This document shows, piece after piece, positions 23,101 through 30,959 of a DNA stretch of 64,000 nucleotides. Numbering within the stretch: the stretch's first letter is position 1; every line of letters begins with the position of its first letter. Made by a program: the position numbers and the translations under genes. The DNA is from Clostridiales bacterium. Lineage in GTDB: Bacteria; Bacillota; Clostridia; Monoglobales; Monoglobaceae. The notes beneath the pieces are model-generated. The model worked only from the letters and a program-made list of their open reading frames with translations. It had not been told where the DNA came from and ran no database searches. The stretch spans positions 1 to 64,000 of the forward strand of contig JAHZIG010000005.1 of NCBI GenBank assembly GCA_019419865.1. Direction: 5' to 3'.

Positions 23101-24191
23101 GAGAGATATCGGCGATATATTCGACCGGTATCCCGGATCAGAATATCCTTGTCAAGACGTTCGCGTATCAGGAGGTAACCGACGACGTGGACGTAGAGGT
23201 CAGACTCGACCATTTCGACCGCACTGCGACCGACCAGGACTATTTCTCGGTGATAATCGCAAGCTCGCCCGATCTGGACGCGGGTTCATACGTAGAGCTC
23301 AGGCATTTTACCAATAACAATAATATATTGCTGGTGAGCCACACGCCGGGGCAGGGCAATTCCGCGACCGGCTACTGGGCGGGCGATATGAATAACAAGA
23401 GCGTCCCGATATGGTTCAGGCTCCACAAGGACGGCTCGACTATCTCTTACGAGTTCTCTCTCGACGACGGAGCGACGTACGAGCAGACTTCAAAGCCGTC
23501 GATCGAGTTCGATCTTGGCGATACGGTATACGTAGGCGTCGCGATGACCGCGTCGTCCGGAGAGCTGAACACCGCGTATATCTCCGATCTCAGCATAACG
23601 GGCAGCGTTGTGGGAGCGCCGGCGGCCTTGGGCGAGACGCAGACCGTAAACTTAGGCGTTGCCGACGCGGAGGGCGACGAGCTTGATTTCGAGCTGATAG
23701 AGGCGCCCGAGGGAGCGGCTTTGGACGAGAACAACATACTGACGTTTACGCCGAACGATTCGGATTCGTATACGATAAAGGCGAGCGTAAACGACGCGTA
23801 TCATACCGATCCCATAACCAAGACGGTGATAATAAACGCGGGAACTCTGCCGGACGTCAAGATAAACGGCGAGATAATAGCCTGCGACGTATCGCCCGCG
23901 ATCCGGGACGATCTGGTTTTCGTGCCGCTGAGAGCGATAGCCGAAAAGCTGGGGCTTGAGGTGAGCTGGGACGAAGGGACAGAGACTGCGAGCGCCGTAG
24001 GCGATTCGGTCTCGATCGACGTTCAAATAGGCGCGTCTGCGGCCGCAGTAAACGGCGAGACCGTCGAGATGGACGGCGCGGCGTTTGAGAAAAACGGAAG
24101 AACTATGGTACCGATAAGATTTATGTCGGAGAACATAGGCGCGTCGGTAGTATGGAACGACGAGACCAAAACCGTAGAAGTTACGAAGTAG
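20142..24191 (+). CDS. Large secreted multidomain protein, carbohydrate-active candidate
   Basis: The 1349-residue protein starts with a signal peptide (MKKLTAVICAFAMLVTSFGM to AAYA). AAAGGAGGAGACG precedes the ATG. Residues about 45-230 look beta-rich with DYPFGGRYYYVTYSIPQAM. About 245-720 are helical and rich in Trp/Tyr/Asp (GGWCYYTSGEDAGKWLGASL, GGASHGGWAGDYGTLL), suggesting an alpha/alpha-toroid as in polysaccharide lyases and some glycosidases. A MucBP-like segment (about 884-950), a beta-sandwich (about 985-1150), an Ig-like domain (about 1165-1228) and a copper-amine-oxidase-N-like domain (about 1236-1347: FVPLRAIAEKLGLEVSWD, MVPIRFMSENIGASVVWN) follow. A cell-wall or polysaccharide role is inferred; no catalytic family is certain. 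Confidence 0.7.
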   Translation: MKKLTAVICAFAMLVTSFGMVGLAAYADDTNEAATAAQAGETREEVNTGVLDTLIFGDAESEAAHSFTESMTVAGVDDTKEAQYTAEDGHYAGGGIGDGLTYRYIRRADGDNQGIMDFVMKADPTRQNYITVRLNGTQDNRGNLMLYGPNGDNSVLNARTGRVDSELDPCYFGDYPFGGRYYYVTYSIPQAMISGDGTVHLSIMSSGRFDSYGAGVYREATEDSKFIYSATLSTNPYYYPTDDYTGEIPEVTVRTDDPDGAYEYLQNEVYDMTKLMMSWQFYGDEWEAAKTDVNAFLDGACPVYSPLEESLEFDGATSDEWAREFTQAAINHQNWSTMSALSVYANAYMFDFSEDLYRNPEILDRYIKLLDFFARAQEKNGGWCYYTSGEDAGKWLGASLDGDGTRLEGERWPLLSLGVDAMMQSFIQLNDYIVNGDDEEAKAAYAAYLDEVIDGDLTGRMDKTRREYYIEMFAKLRDYLAYPPKNDFYNPASRAGTANQDFGFAYDANRVVGILTEGADVEVAEEYQYDDPQVYLEQMMYKFGEMVDGQKWFSTENALGLEGGASHGGWAGDYGTLLIRITNKYAESAKYGDEDVKAMFDELSNKAYESAGYFYYPDVNAAGEPVLNSEVFSSPRNYGVGQDIAYPVAGYTASELGNNAAKRFLSLYVEHNRGFYETLRSDIESRTPHMFTILDDAQEYLKYYKEIQADLEDGLEPEEYLPMEDEHPDFAWYDLDGQTVVFKNDGDKCYITFNYRREDWEYNDNTRIHMIEDDLVSRYADVQGSHQGGVYTYEDTTPVGETYTHTRYDGMSQVKYGKYIAAINQSTDDPEIGQEGKTYTMDTVGVKRAVDLVSGTEYVGQNGEDIRVDVAPRTGVVLEVLETEPVYEVSAKYVVGDTILGYENVSAELGESVTMEAESFDGYELISEQTQSVVVTDDNAANTLTFEYAANSAPEFTEKITDPAAPAEFKITNYQGAAGDVVYDENGEISAIYSTGIPDQNILVKTFAYQEVTDDVDVEVRLDHFDRTATDQDYFSVIIASSPDLDAGSYVELRHFTNNNNILLVSHTPGQGNSATGYWAGDMNNKSVPIWFRLHKDGSTISYEFSLDDGATYEQTSKPSIEFDLGDTVYVGVAMTASSGELNTAYISDLSITGSVVGAPAALGETQTVNLGVADAEGDELDFELIEAPEGAALDENNILTFTPNDSDSYTIKASVNDAYHTDPITKTVIINAGTLPDVKINGEIIACDVSPAIRDDLVFVPLRAIAEKLGLEVSWDEGTETASAVGDSVSIDVQIGASAAAVNGETVEMDGAAFEKNGRTMVPIRFMSENIGASVVWNDETKTVEVTK

Positions 24192-24192
24192 C

Positions 24193-24379
24193 AATGTAGA
24201 GATTAGGGATTAGTGAGTAGGGAGTAGGCGGTGAACGCTGCTGTGGCGTGAAGACGGCGCCTGTAACGTTATAGGAAAACGGAGTATTCCATTTCCATTT
24301 CCGCTTGCCGTAGCGTTCAGCGTTACACGAGCAAATTCCGCCCCTAACTCCTAACTCCTATTATCCTAACGTCTATGTT
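24193..24379. repeat. Heptad-arm interspersed repeat, 187 bp
   Basis: Left arm: AATGTAG, AGATTAG, GGATTAG, TGAGTAG, GGAGTAG. Right arm: CTAACTC, CTAACTC, CTATTATC, CTAACGT, CTATGTT. The core has CATT-like TATAGGAAAACGGAGTATTCCATTTCC segments. It begins 1 bp after the stop of the 20142-24191 gene. Confidence 0.85.
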
Positions 24380-24466
24380 GGCGGCGCGGCATACCGACCC
24401 GCGCCCGGCGGACGGATCGACGCCGAGTTTTCCGGCTGCCGATATGAACGTGTTAATAAAACAAAA

Positions 24467-24502
24467 GCGATCGAGTTGATCATTTAACTCGATCGCGTTT
24501 TT
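24467..24502. terminator. Perfect-stem terminator between convergent genes
   Basis: GCGATCGAGTT-8 nt-AACTCGATCGC is followed by GTTTTT on the plus strand and preceded by AAAA, so it could act in both directions. It lies between the secreted-protein gene and the minus-strand gene ending at 24560. Confidence 0.75.
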
Positions 24503-24559
24503 ATATGCGGAATGATTTTATCTTAATCAGTCGAAGCCGCGCGGCTTAGATCCTGATAC

Positions 24560-24775
24560 TCAGCCGCGTATCTCAGCGTTTTTCCAAAGCTCCATAACTT
24601 CGCCGTGAACCTCGTCGGCGAGTTCGGACGCGACGTCCAGCGCGCCGCCGATATATTTTAAGACCTCCGACCGTTCGCTTATATCTATGTGCGAAAGACA
24701 GCCGCAGATCGAAGCCGCGCCGCAGGCTTTCCGCTCTAACGCCGCGATCGTTTCGTAAAATTCAGAATTCGTCAT
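24560..24775 (-). CDS. Small helical protein of unknown function
   Basis: The longer frame is discarded because AGGAGGT lies 7 nt before ATG 24775, giving 71 residues: MTNSEFYETIAALERKACGA, then ASICGCLSHIDISERSEVLK, then a helical end (GALDVASELADEVHGEVMELW). It is acidic with three Cys near the middle. No family was recognised. It is downstream of the ribbon-helix-helix gene, with a candidate antisense RNA between them. Confidence 0.65.
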   Translation of the reverse strand: MTNSEFYETIAALERKACGAASICGCLSHIDISERSEVLKYIGGALDVASELADEVHGEVMELWKNAEIRG

Positions 24776-24798
24776 GCTGTTACCTCCTAAAATTTTTG

Positions 24799-24827
24799 TT
24801 GAAATCCCAGAAGATATTTGATATAAT
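24799..24827 (+). promoter_or_regulatory. Promoter of a candidate antisense RNA
   Basis: TTGAAA, 17 bp, TATAAT on the plus strand, between two minus-strand genes. Confidence 0.6.
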
Positions 24828-24833
24828 AGATTT

Positions 24834-24906
24834 ATCAGATATCTGTCTGGTGATTGTAGAACACTCAAGCTCTTTTTGCGGGAGGCCGAGTGTTCTATTT
24901 TTTTTC
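24834..24906 (+). ncRNA. Candidate antisense RNA over the ribbon-helix-helix gene end
   Basis: The roughly 70-nt transcript would end at AGAACACTC-21 nt-GAGTGTTCT followed by eight T. The T-run is the complement of the terminal Lys-Lys-stop codons of the minus-strand gene at 24895. The geometry resembles the peptide loci, but the opposing gene encodes a normal DNA-binding protein. Confidence 0.5.
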
Positions 24907-25071
24907 TAATTCGGCCTTGACCATTTCTATTCCCTTGACGATAACGTTGATCCTTGCGGTATTTAACTTTTCGGCGCACTCTTGGAGCATATCCGCTTCT
25001 TTTTGTGAAATACGCAGGTTAAGACTTATGTTCCTGGGATTGTTTGTAGGTCTGCCTGTTCTTGGGCTCAT
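24895..25071 (-). CDS. Ribbon-helix-helix (CopG-like) DNA-binding protein
   Basis: ATG 25071 follows AGGTGATAAT and gives 58 residues: MSPRTGRPTNNPRNISLNLR, then ISQKEADMLQECAEKLNTAR, then INVIVKGIEMVKAELEKK. A basic arm, a short beta strand (ISLNLRIS) and two helices fit the ribbon-helix-helix fold. It may be an antitoxin- or plasmid-type repressor. The partner could be the downstream 71-residue protein, but the 119-bp gap and the antisense RNA make this uncertain. Confidence 0.75.
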   Translation of the reverse strand: MSPRTGRPTNNPRNISLNLRISQKEADMLQECAEKLNTARINVIVKGIEMVKAELEKK

Positions 25072-25199
25072 ATTATCACCTCGCTTATGCCCTCGCAAAT
25101 ATAATATCGCATACACGCGCAAAAGTCAAGAGAAAAATGAGAGAATTTGAGAAAACTTGTAGTTTGGAGTTTGCTATTAATTTGCGTTTTGATTCCGGC

Positions 25200-25236
25200 G
25201 ATGCGTTCCGCATAGATTCCGCTCCTTACTTCCTAA
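25200..25236. repeat. Heptad-arm repeat fragment at the end of the GH26-like gene
   Basis: Read on the minus strand AGCGTAG, GGATTAG, GAAGTAAG match the left arm of the family. The first heptads encode SVGIRK and the stop of the lipoprotein gene. The other arm is not recognisable, though AAACTTGTAG at about 25151 may be its relic. Confidence 0.65.
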
Positions 25237-27052
25237 TCCCTACGCTTCCCCCCGTTTTATCTATCTCGTATACGTAACTGTCGTCCGAAACCTCTCCCAG
25301 CACGTTGACCGTAAGCGAATGTTTTCCCTCTGAGAGAGCGGAAACGTCAAGCTCGTGTTTGTAGGGTATTTCATAAAGGGTCGCAAGCGGGACGCCGTCT
25401 AAGATATACGACACGCTTTTTATCTCCTCTTCGGGCAGGTAGACGTAGGAATAGAGCGGGAGCGAGTCAGAGTTTACGGTCTGTCCGTCGGCTTTGACGA
25501 AGGTAAACTCCGGTTCGCCGGGGTATTCGAGCAGGTATTGACCGTTTAGAAGCGCCTCGTCTATTATATCGATATAATTGGGCTTGTTATATATGTCGTA
25601 GCCGTTGTCCTCGCCGGGGGTCGTGTGGTTGAAATAGGTTATCAGCTTTATCTGCGGATACCTCATCGGAATATACCAGTACATGCTCCTAAGCCTCGGC
25701 TCAGCCCAGGCGCTGTAATCGCTTTCGTCGTAGGGCATATACGAGACCACGGCGCCCTCGCTCACCGCGACCGGTTTTTGGATATTATTCTCTTCCATGA
25801 ATTTGATCAGCTCCCTGAGCGGGTTCTGACCCCAGGCGAAGTCGCCCACGTAGAAATACAGCCCCGAACTGCGCTCGCTGTTGGGATCGCCCATAAAGTC
25901 GCGCTTTAAAAAGCTGGACACGCCTATCCAATCCACATACTCGTCGCCGGGATAGTAAAGCTCCATAGGCCGGTTGAGCGCTCCGGCGTCGTTAGGCGAC
26001 CACATGACCGCGACGTTTGGATAATCGCGGTGTATTATATCCGCTACGAACCTGAACGCCTTTATATACGCCGCGGGCGAGTCGCCCAGAGAACTGACGT
26101 TCATTTCGGCGGCGAAACGCACTATCGTAGGCTTATCGTACTTGGAGATATTGTCGAGCGTCTTGCGTATATACTCTTCGTTGTCGTAGACCTGAGTCAC
26201 GTCGCTCGTGTTCCAGGGTATGCACAAAACGCAGTCGTAGTCGTCTATATCGTCGATAAGCGGTCTGGTCAGGTCGGTCTGCCTGTTATCGAATTCCACA
26301 TAATTTGAATAACAGCCGAAGCTATGCCCGAATATTGGCGGCTGGTCCGCGTAAGGCTTGCCGTTGCCGTCGCTTACGATACCCGCTAAGACCCCCGACT
26401 TCGGCTCGTTTTTGGCTCCGTAATATACCGCGTTCGAGGCGTCGCCCTCGGTGTACAGCTCGAATTCCTTGTTGCAGAGTAATTCTTCGCGCTCGGCGAG
26501 TATTGCGCTGAGAGAGTCTTCGTCGAGGCCCGGGAACCTGAACGCGTTTAGGCTGATCGAATTTGAGGACGGATCGTAATTATAATTGAAGTTATAGTCG
26601 CTGTATCCGAACGTCTCGTTCACCTCGTCGGTCAGCGCGCCAAGCTCCTCGATCAGGACGTAGGTCTTTTTTCCGGTGTAATAGGAATCGATCCTAACGC
26701 CGTTTATGTATACGACCGCGTCGGTCGATATTATATCGCTTATCTTAGTTCCGGGCGCGGCGGAGCCTATTACGGGCGGTTCGACTCCCTCGGGCATATA
26801 GTCGGTCGTAACGTCTATCCGCTTGTTTTCATCGTTCCTGTTTACTATAAATCCGTACTCGCTCAGATCGTCTATCGCTATCGCGGCTTTGCCGTCTATT
26901 TCGACCGACGGTATCGCAACCCCGTCGAGCGTTACGGCGACGTCGGTCGCGTCGATACGCCCTATTACCTCGCCGAGCCGGGGTTCTTCATTGCAGCCGG
27001 AGAAGGCCGCGAGTATGCATATGATATATATAAGTAATAATATTCTTTTCAT
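25226..27052 (-). CDS. GH26-like lipoprotein with copper-amine-oxidase-N-like domain
   Basis: ATG 27052 after GGAGGAATC gives 608 residues with lipoprotein signal KRILLLIYIICILAAFSGC. Residues about 25-190 contain stalk-like beta segments (AVTLDGVAIPSVEIDGKAAIAIDDLSEYGF, VYINGVRI). The TIM-barrel region (about 225-500) resembles GH26: acid/base candidate Glu in RFAAEMNVSS, YVDWIGVSSF, and nucleophile candidate Glu in PVAVSEGAVVS. A C-terminal Ig-like domain (about 515-600) follows. It would be a membrane-anchored glycan hydrolase of the beta-mannanase clan; substrate unknown. The final residues SVGIRK come from the heptad-repeat fragment. Confidence 0.7.
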   Translation of the reverse strand: MKRILLLIYIICILAAFSGCNEEPRLGEVIGRIDATDVAVTLDGVAIPSVEIDGKAAIAIDDLSEYGFIVNRNDENKRIDVTTDYMPEGVEPPVIGSAAPGTKISDIISTDAVVYINGVRIDSYYTGKKTYVLIEELGALTDEVNETFGYSDYNFNYNYDPSSNSISLNAFRFPGLDEDSLSAILAEREELLCNKEFELYTEGDASNAVYYGAKNEPKSGVLAGIVSDGNGKPYADQPPIFGHSFGCYSNYVEFDNRQTDLTRPLIDDIDDYDCVLCIPWNTSDVTQVYDNEEYIRKTLDNISKYDKPTIVRFAAEMNVSSLGDSPAAYIKAFRFVADIIHRDYPNVAVMWSPNDAGALNRPMELYYPGDEYVDWIGVSSFLKRDFMGDPNSERSSGLYFYVGDFAWGQNPLRELIKFMEENNIQKPVAVSEGAVVSYMPYDESDYSAWAEPRLRSMYWYIPMRYPQIKLITYFNHTTPGEDNGYDIYNKPNYIDIIDEALLNGQYLLEYPGEPEFTFVKADGQTVNSDSLPLYSYVYLPEEEIKSVSYILDGVPLATLYEIPYKHELDVSALSEGKHSLTVNVLGEVSDDSYVYEIDKTGGSVGIRK

Positions 27053-27292
27053 GATTCCTCCCGTGTTTGCGCGTTCAAAATATCGAGAATAATCCAATTA
27101 TAACACAGCTTAAATTCTATGGCAAGCTCTGAAGAAGAACGCGAAAGTTTGGATAAGAAAAACGATCGTTTCAGCGCTGAGAACCGATCGGAACGAAAAG
27201 GGAAAACCTATGTATAATTTTTGCTCCGCCGGTAAATAATCCATATATATTATATTTATCTTATATATAAACAAGCGAGGAGGAGACGGTTG

Positions 27293-27592
27293 ATGATCGC
27301 AAAGAGCGCCAGACAGGTCGTAATAATAAACGACGTTAAATCGGATTATATAGAGCAGGCTATATTCATACTTCGCGACGGGGATAACGCAAAATTGCCG
27401 CGCAAACCGGAGAAAGATATGGTAGTAGAGGCGGAGCGGATAATAAGGTCGTACATGAGTACGATACGCAGCTACAAACTGCGCGGAAAATGGCGGTATT
27501 TTAAAAACGTGGTCCTGTCCAAAAAATGCGTATTCGCCGCTTTGACGATTATTGCCGCCGCGGCCGTTCTGTTTTATATGTTCGCGGTCTGA
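27293..27592 (+). CDS. Small protein with C-terminal membrane anchor
   Basis: ATG 27293 follows GAGGAGGAGACGG and gives 99 residues. The cytosolic part (VVIINDVKSDYIEQAIFILRDGDNAKLPRKPEKDMVVEAERIIRSYMSTIRSYKLRGK) is helical and basic. The final segment CVFAALTIIAAAAVLFYMFAV is a single membrane helix with almost no residues beyond it. No enzymatic motif is visible. It is 287 bp upstream of the SpoIIE gene in the same orientation; function unknown. Confidence 0.75.
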   Translation: MIAKSARQVVIINDVKSDYIEQAIFILRDGDNAKLPRKPEKDMVVEAERIIRSYMSTIRSYKLRGKWRYFKNVVLSKKCVFAALTIIAAAAVLFYMFAV

Positions 27593-27878
27593 CCGCGAAT
27601 CTTTTGCACGCCCGCGGACGGCTTCGCAGTCGCTGTTTTCCGCGCGACGCCGTCCGGCGCGTCCGCGTTATATCTAACCCCGCGCCCTGCGTTTAAATGA
27701 ATCTGTTCGCCCCGCGCTCGTCGAAGATTATATTACTGTTACATTTCAATGTGAAGCGGGTTACAAATCTATTAAAATTATTTTACAACATTTACAGAAA
27801 ATGACAATAAATATAAAATCGTATGTATATAATAACCTCTGTAAAAAGTCACAAACGACAAATTATGGAGGTGTTTTT
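27593..27878. promoter_or_regulatory. Intergenic region upstream of spoIIE
   Basis: The first 100 bp are GC-rich with imperfect stems (CGCCCGCGGACGGC.../...GCCGTCCGGCGCG). The rest is AT-rich. AACGACAAAT at about 27855, the reverse of ATTTGTCGTT, partly matches a Spo0A box, which would fit spoIIE control. The match is weak and no convincing -10/-35 pair was settled on. Confidence 0.3.
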
Positions 27879-30512
27879 ATGTCCAATACGGATATGGCGC
27901 CCGTCGAGGCGCAAATGATCGAGCTGAAGAAGGAAGAGCGGAGCGGAAAGCGAAAATTTGATACGGGGCTGAGCGCTTACGATCTATTGATAAGGGTTCT
28001 GGGGATATTTTTCTCGAGAGCGATGTTGATCGGCGGATACGCTCCGTTCGGGCTCGCGTTTTTATGTCAGGAGCGAAGGTTTTCTCTAAAGAGTATCGTT
28101 ACGGCGGCGTGCGTTTCTATCGGATACGGACTTTTGATGGATCCGGAGCTTGCGCTCAGATATATAACCGCGTGCGCGGTATACGAGATATTCCTGTTTA
28201 TTATAGACCGAAATTCCCCGCCGAACTGTTACATAACCGGCGCGGCGGCCGCCGGGATACTCAGCGTATGCGGCGTCGGAACGACGATATTGTTTGGATT
28301 TACGGCGTATAAATTGATATTCGTATTCGCCGACGTCCTGCTTTTGCTGATAGGCATAATCGTTTTTGACAAAAGCCGAAAGGCGCTGTTTGAAAAGAGG
28401 ATACTTCTCAGAAAACTGGAGCTTGAGGAAAAGGTCAGCCTGTGCGTTATGGCGGGGGTTATCCTGCTGAGCCTTAAGGACGTAAGTTTGTTCGGCGCGT
28501 TCAACTTTTCTCACGCGTTCGCCTGCCTGTGCATAATGTTCGCGTCGGTCTGCGGCGGTTTGACAGCCGGCGCCGTATCCGGGATATGCGCGGGCGCGGC
28601 GCTCGGTATAGGCGGAGATTTTATGAGCATGACGGCGGTATACGGCGTTTGCGGTCTGGCGGCCGGGCTGTCCGCGGCGCTTGGGATAAGCCGCAGGTTT
28701 GAAAGCTTTATCGGTGAAAATAAGCCGGACGAAGCCGGAGAGGAAAGTCGTTACATCAAGTTCGAGGAGGATACGGACGGCGAAGAAGAGGAAGAGGAAG
28801 AGAGAAAAAAGATCAGAGCCAAGTATCCGGCGGCGGGTTTTATGGTCGCGGCCGGAGTCATAGCTATACTATATATGGGAACCTACAGCGAGGAGATATT
28901 AAACTTTTACGAATTGCTGTCCGCCGCGGTCGTAGGTATGTTTCTTCCGAGTATCGCGTACAGGATCGGATTTAAGACGCTCGGCGCCGAGGAGGAAGAA
29001 AAGGAAGATCCGGACAGGTTTAAGGAATACGTAGCGGACAAGCTCTCGAATGTTGCGGATTCGTTCGATAAGCTGTCCGAAACGTTTAACAGGATCTCGG
29101 ATAAGCAAAGTTCGGTGGATATGTCGGACGTCTCGGCGCTCTTCGATACGGCGGCGGACAGAGTCTGCGTTAAATGCCAGAAGGTGGACAGATGTTGGCG
29201 CAGGGAGTTTAACACGACGTATAAGACGATGTTTAAACTGCTTGAGATAATGGAGCGAAAGGGCTGCGTTACGGCCGCGGACGTGCCTTCGTATTTCGGC
29301 GAAAACTGCGCCAAGCTCGGTCCGCTGCTGACCGAGATAAACAGGCTGTTCGAGGTGTATAAGATAAACCGGATCTGGAAGAGGCGGCTTGCGGAGAACA
29401 GGGAGCTTACGGGCGAGCAGTTTTCCGGGATAGCGGAAATAATCAGGAACGTGTCGAAGGAGATATGCGAGGACATGTTTTTCGACGTATCGGCGGCCTT
29501 GGAGATCAAAAAGGGTCTTAAGGAACGCGGCGTGGACGTTAAAAAGGTAGACGTGGTCAAAAACAGGAACGAGAGGTATATCGTCGAGCTTAGCGTAAAA
29601 AACGAGGAAAACGCCGAGATCGGCGCCGCAATGATCCGTCCCGTTTTAAGAAAGGTCTTAGATATAAATTTCGCTCTGCCGGTAGTTAGGCATGATGAAA
29701 AGACGGGCGTCACGGAGCTTAAGTTCAGCCAGATAGAAGCGTTTTCGACCTCGGTCGGCGTGGCCTGCGCGTCAAAGCAGAAGGAATGCGGCGATAAATA
29801 CCTGACCAATTATCTGAGCGGCGGCAAGATCGTGGTGACGCTCAGCGACGGAATGGGCAGCGGACACGCCGCGGCGAAGGAGAGCGAGGCCAGCGTAACG
29901 CTGCTCAGCGATTTTTTGGAGGCCGGGTTCGATAAGACGATAGCGGTAAAGCTCGTCAATTCGATAATGGTGATGAAGTCCGCAAGCGACGCGTTCGCGA
30001 CGGTCGATATGTGCGTTATAGATCTATACACGGGCGAAGTGGAATTTATCAAAAACGGAGCGGAGCCGAGCTATATAAAACACGCCGACCATACCGAGGT
30101 AGTAAGAGCGGCGAGCCTTCCGGTCGGGATTGTATCCGCGGTCGATATCCAGACGTTTGCGAGAACGCTCAAGAATAATTCGGTAGTCGTGATGATGACC
30201 GACGGGGTGTCGCTTAAAAACGGCGACGATTCATGGCTCAAAGAGATAATAGACGCGGCCGATCACGAGACTCCGCCGAAAATACTGGCGGAGGATATAA
30301 TAACCAAGAGCGTTGAGCTGAGCGGAGGTCAAAGCGACGATATGACTGTGATTTGCATAAGAGTAAGCGATAAAAGGAGCGCGGGGAGCAGACATAGCGA
30401 AAAACGCGCCAAGAAGGCGGGATTCGACGATATAGAAGTGAGCCTTTCAAACAGCGCGTCGCAGCGGAATGAAGAAGACGACGAAAAGACCGCGGGACAG
30501 GCTCCCGCATGA
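27879..30512 (+). CDS. spoIIE: Stage II sporulation protein E, serine phosphatase
   Basis: ATG 27879 follows TATGGAGGTG and gives 877 residues. The N-terminal half holds about ten membrane helices (SAYDLLIRVLGIFFSRAMLIGGYAPFGLAFLC to AGVIAILYMGTYSEE) interrupted by a Glu-rich cytosolic loop (DGEEEEEEERKK). The central region has a Cys motif CVKCQKVDRCWRREF. The C-terminal PP2C-type phosphatase domain shows KYLTNYLSGGKIVVTLSDGMGSGHAAAKES, FATVDMCVIDLYTGEVEFIKNGAEPSYI and VVMMTDGV, with metal-binding Asp residues. SpoIIE dephosphorylates SpoIIAA in the forespore to activate sigma-F, so the organism is a spore former. Confidence 0.95.
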   Translation: MSNTDMAPVEAQMIELKKEERSGKRKFDTGLSAYDLLIRVLGIFFSRAMLIGGYAPFGLAFLCQERRFSLKSIVTAACVSIGYGLLMDPELALRYITACAVYEIFLFIIDRNSPPNCYITGAAAAGILSVCGVGTTILFGFTAYKLIFVFADVLLLLIGIIVFDKSRKALFEKRILLRKLELEEKVSLCVMAGVILLSLKDVSLFGAFNFSHAFACLCIMFASVCGGLTAGAVSGICAGAALGIGGDFMSMTAVYGVCGLAAGLSAALGISRRFESFIGENKPDEAGEESRYIKFEEDTDGEEEEEEERKKIRAKYPAAGFMVAAGVIAILYMGTYSEEILNFYELLSAAVVGMFLPSIAYRIGFKTLGAEEEEKEDPDRFKEYVADKLSNVADSFDKLSETFNRISDKQSSVDMSDVSALFDTAADRVCVKCQKVDRCWRREFNTTYKTMFKLLEIMERKGCVTAADVPSYFGENCAKLGPLLTEINRLFEVYKINRIWKRRLAENRELTGEQFSGIAEIIRNVSKEICEDMFFDVSAALEIKKGLKERGVDVKKVDVVKNRNERYIVELSVKNEENAEIGAAMIRPVLRKVLDINFALPVVRHDEKTGVTELKFSQIEAFSTSVGVACASKQKECGDKYLTNYLSGGKIVVTLSDGMGSGHAAAKESEASVTLLSDFLEAGFDKTIAVKLVNSIMVMKSASDAFATVDMCVIDLYTGEVEFIKNGAEPSYIKHADHTEVVRAASLPVGIVSAVDIQTFARTLKNNSVVVMMTDGVSLKNGDDSWLKEIIDAADHETPPKILAEDIITKSVELSGGQSDDMTVICIRVSDKRSAGSRHSEKRAKKAGFDDIEVSLSNSASQRNEEDDEKTAGQAPA

Positions 30513-30564
30513 CCGGAATTTGTTTTGCCCAAATATGTAAAAGGGGCGCGTTTTGAAGAGAATA

Positions 30565-30610
30565 GGCGGCGCGTATAGGCGGAAGAAACGCTTTTACGCC
30601 GCCATTTTTA
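30565..30610 (+). terminator. Terminator after spoIIE
   Basis: GGCGGCG (30565-30571) pairs with CGCCGCC (30597-30603), followed by ATTTTTATT. An inner CGCGTATAGGCG-like stem lies in the loop. Confidence 0.65.
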
Positions 30611-30690
30611 TTGCGCTCCTATAAATTTTACATACAAATGCGTACAAAAAAGAACGCCAAATGATTGACGTTCTGTAATGTTTATTTAAT

Positions 30691-30719
30691 TTGACATATT
30701 TCGGGAGCCGTTGTATAAT
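30691..30719 (+). promoter_or_regulatory. Sigma-A promoter of the second chromosomal peptide locus
   Basis: TTGACA, 17 bp, TATAAT. The leader contains AAGGCAAGCCTTAAAC (30742-30757) and GGTTATGC (30772-30779). Both are complementary to GCATAACC and GTTTAAAGGCTTGCCTT at 30923-30947 downstream of the peptide. Confidence 0.75.
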
Positions 30720-30809
30720 AATTCTGTCGGATTTATCCGGCAAGGCAAGCCTTAAACAGTTTATACTGGGCGGTTATGCTACATCTCCAGAGGAAAGGAG
30801 GTGCGGCTT

Positions 30810-30878
30810 ATGGAATATGTGTACATAATGATATATATAATCACTTTATTTGCACTAATTATTGCCATAAAGAAATAA
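30810..30878 (+). CDS. 22-residue hydrophobic peptide, type I toxin candidate
   Basis: GAGGAAAGGAGGTG precedes the ATG by 6 nt. The frame begins MEYVYIMIYIITLFALII and ends AIKK. It is a single membrane segment with an acidic N-terminal residue and a dibasic end, like the 10517-10579 peptide. The last codons form the left arm of a perfect 12-bp hairpin (AAAGAAATAACG with CGTTATTTCTTT, 30869-30909). The convergent promoter at 30960-30988 and the 5'/3' mRNA complementarity complete the type I toxin-antitoxin layout. Confidence 0.68.
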   Translation: MEYVYIMIYIITLFALIIAIKK

Positions 30879-30953
30879 CGCCCACCGTCAAATGATGCGT
30901 TATTTCTTTAAATAATCATTTGGCATAACCGTTTAAAGGCTTGCCTTTTATCT
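30868..30953 (-). ncRNA. Antisense RNA, putative antitoxin of the 30810-30878 peptide
   Basis: Transcription starts near 30953 on the minus strand. The RNA begins AGCAGATAAAAGGCAAGCC, repeats in the same sense the toxin-leader motifs AAGGCAAGCCTT and CGGTTATGC, and reaches the 12-bp hairpin that includes the toxin stop. A CTTTAT stretch follows the hairpin. The 3' end is inferred. Confidence 0.55.
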
Positions 30954-30959
30954 GCTTAT

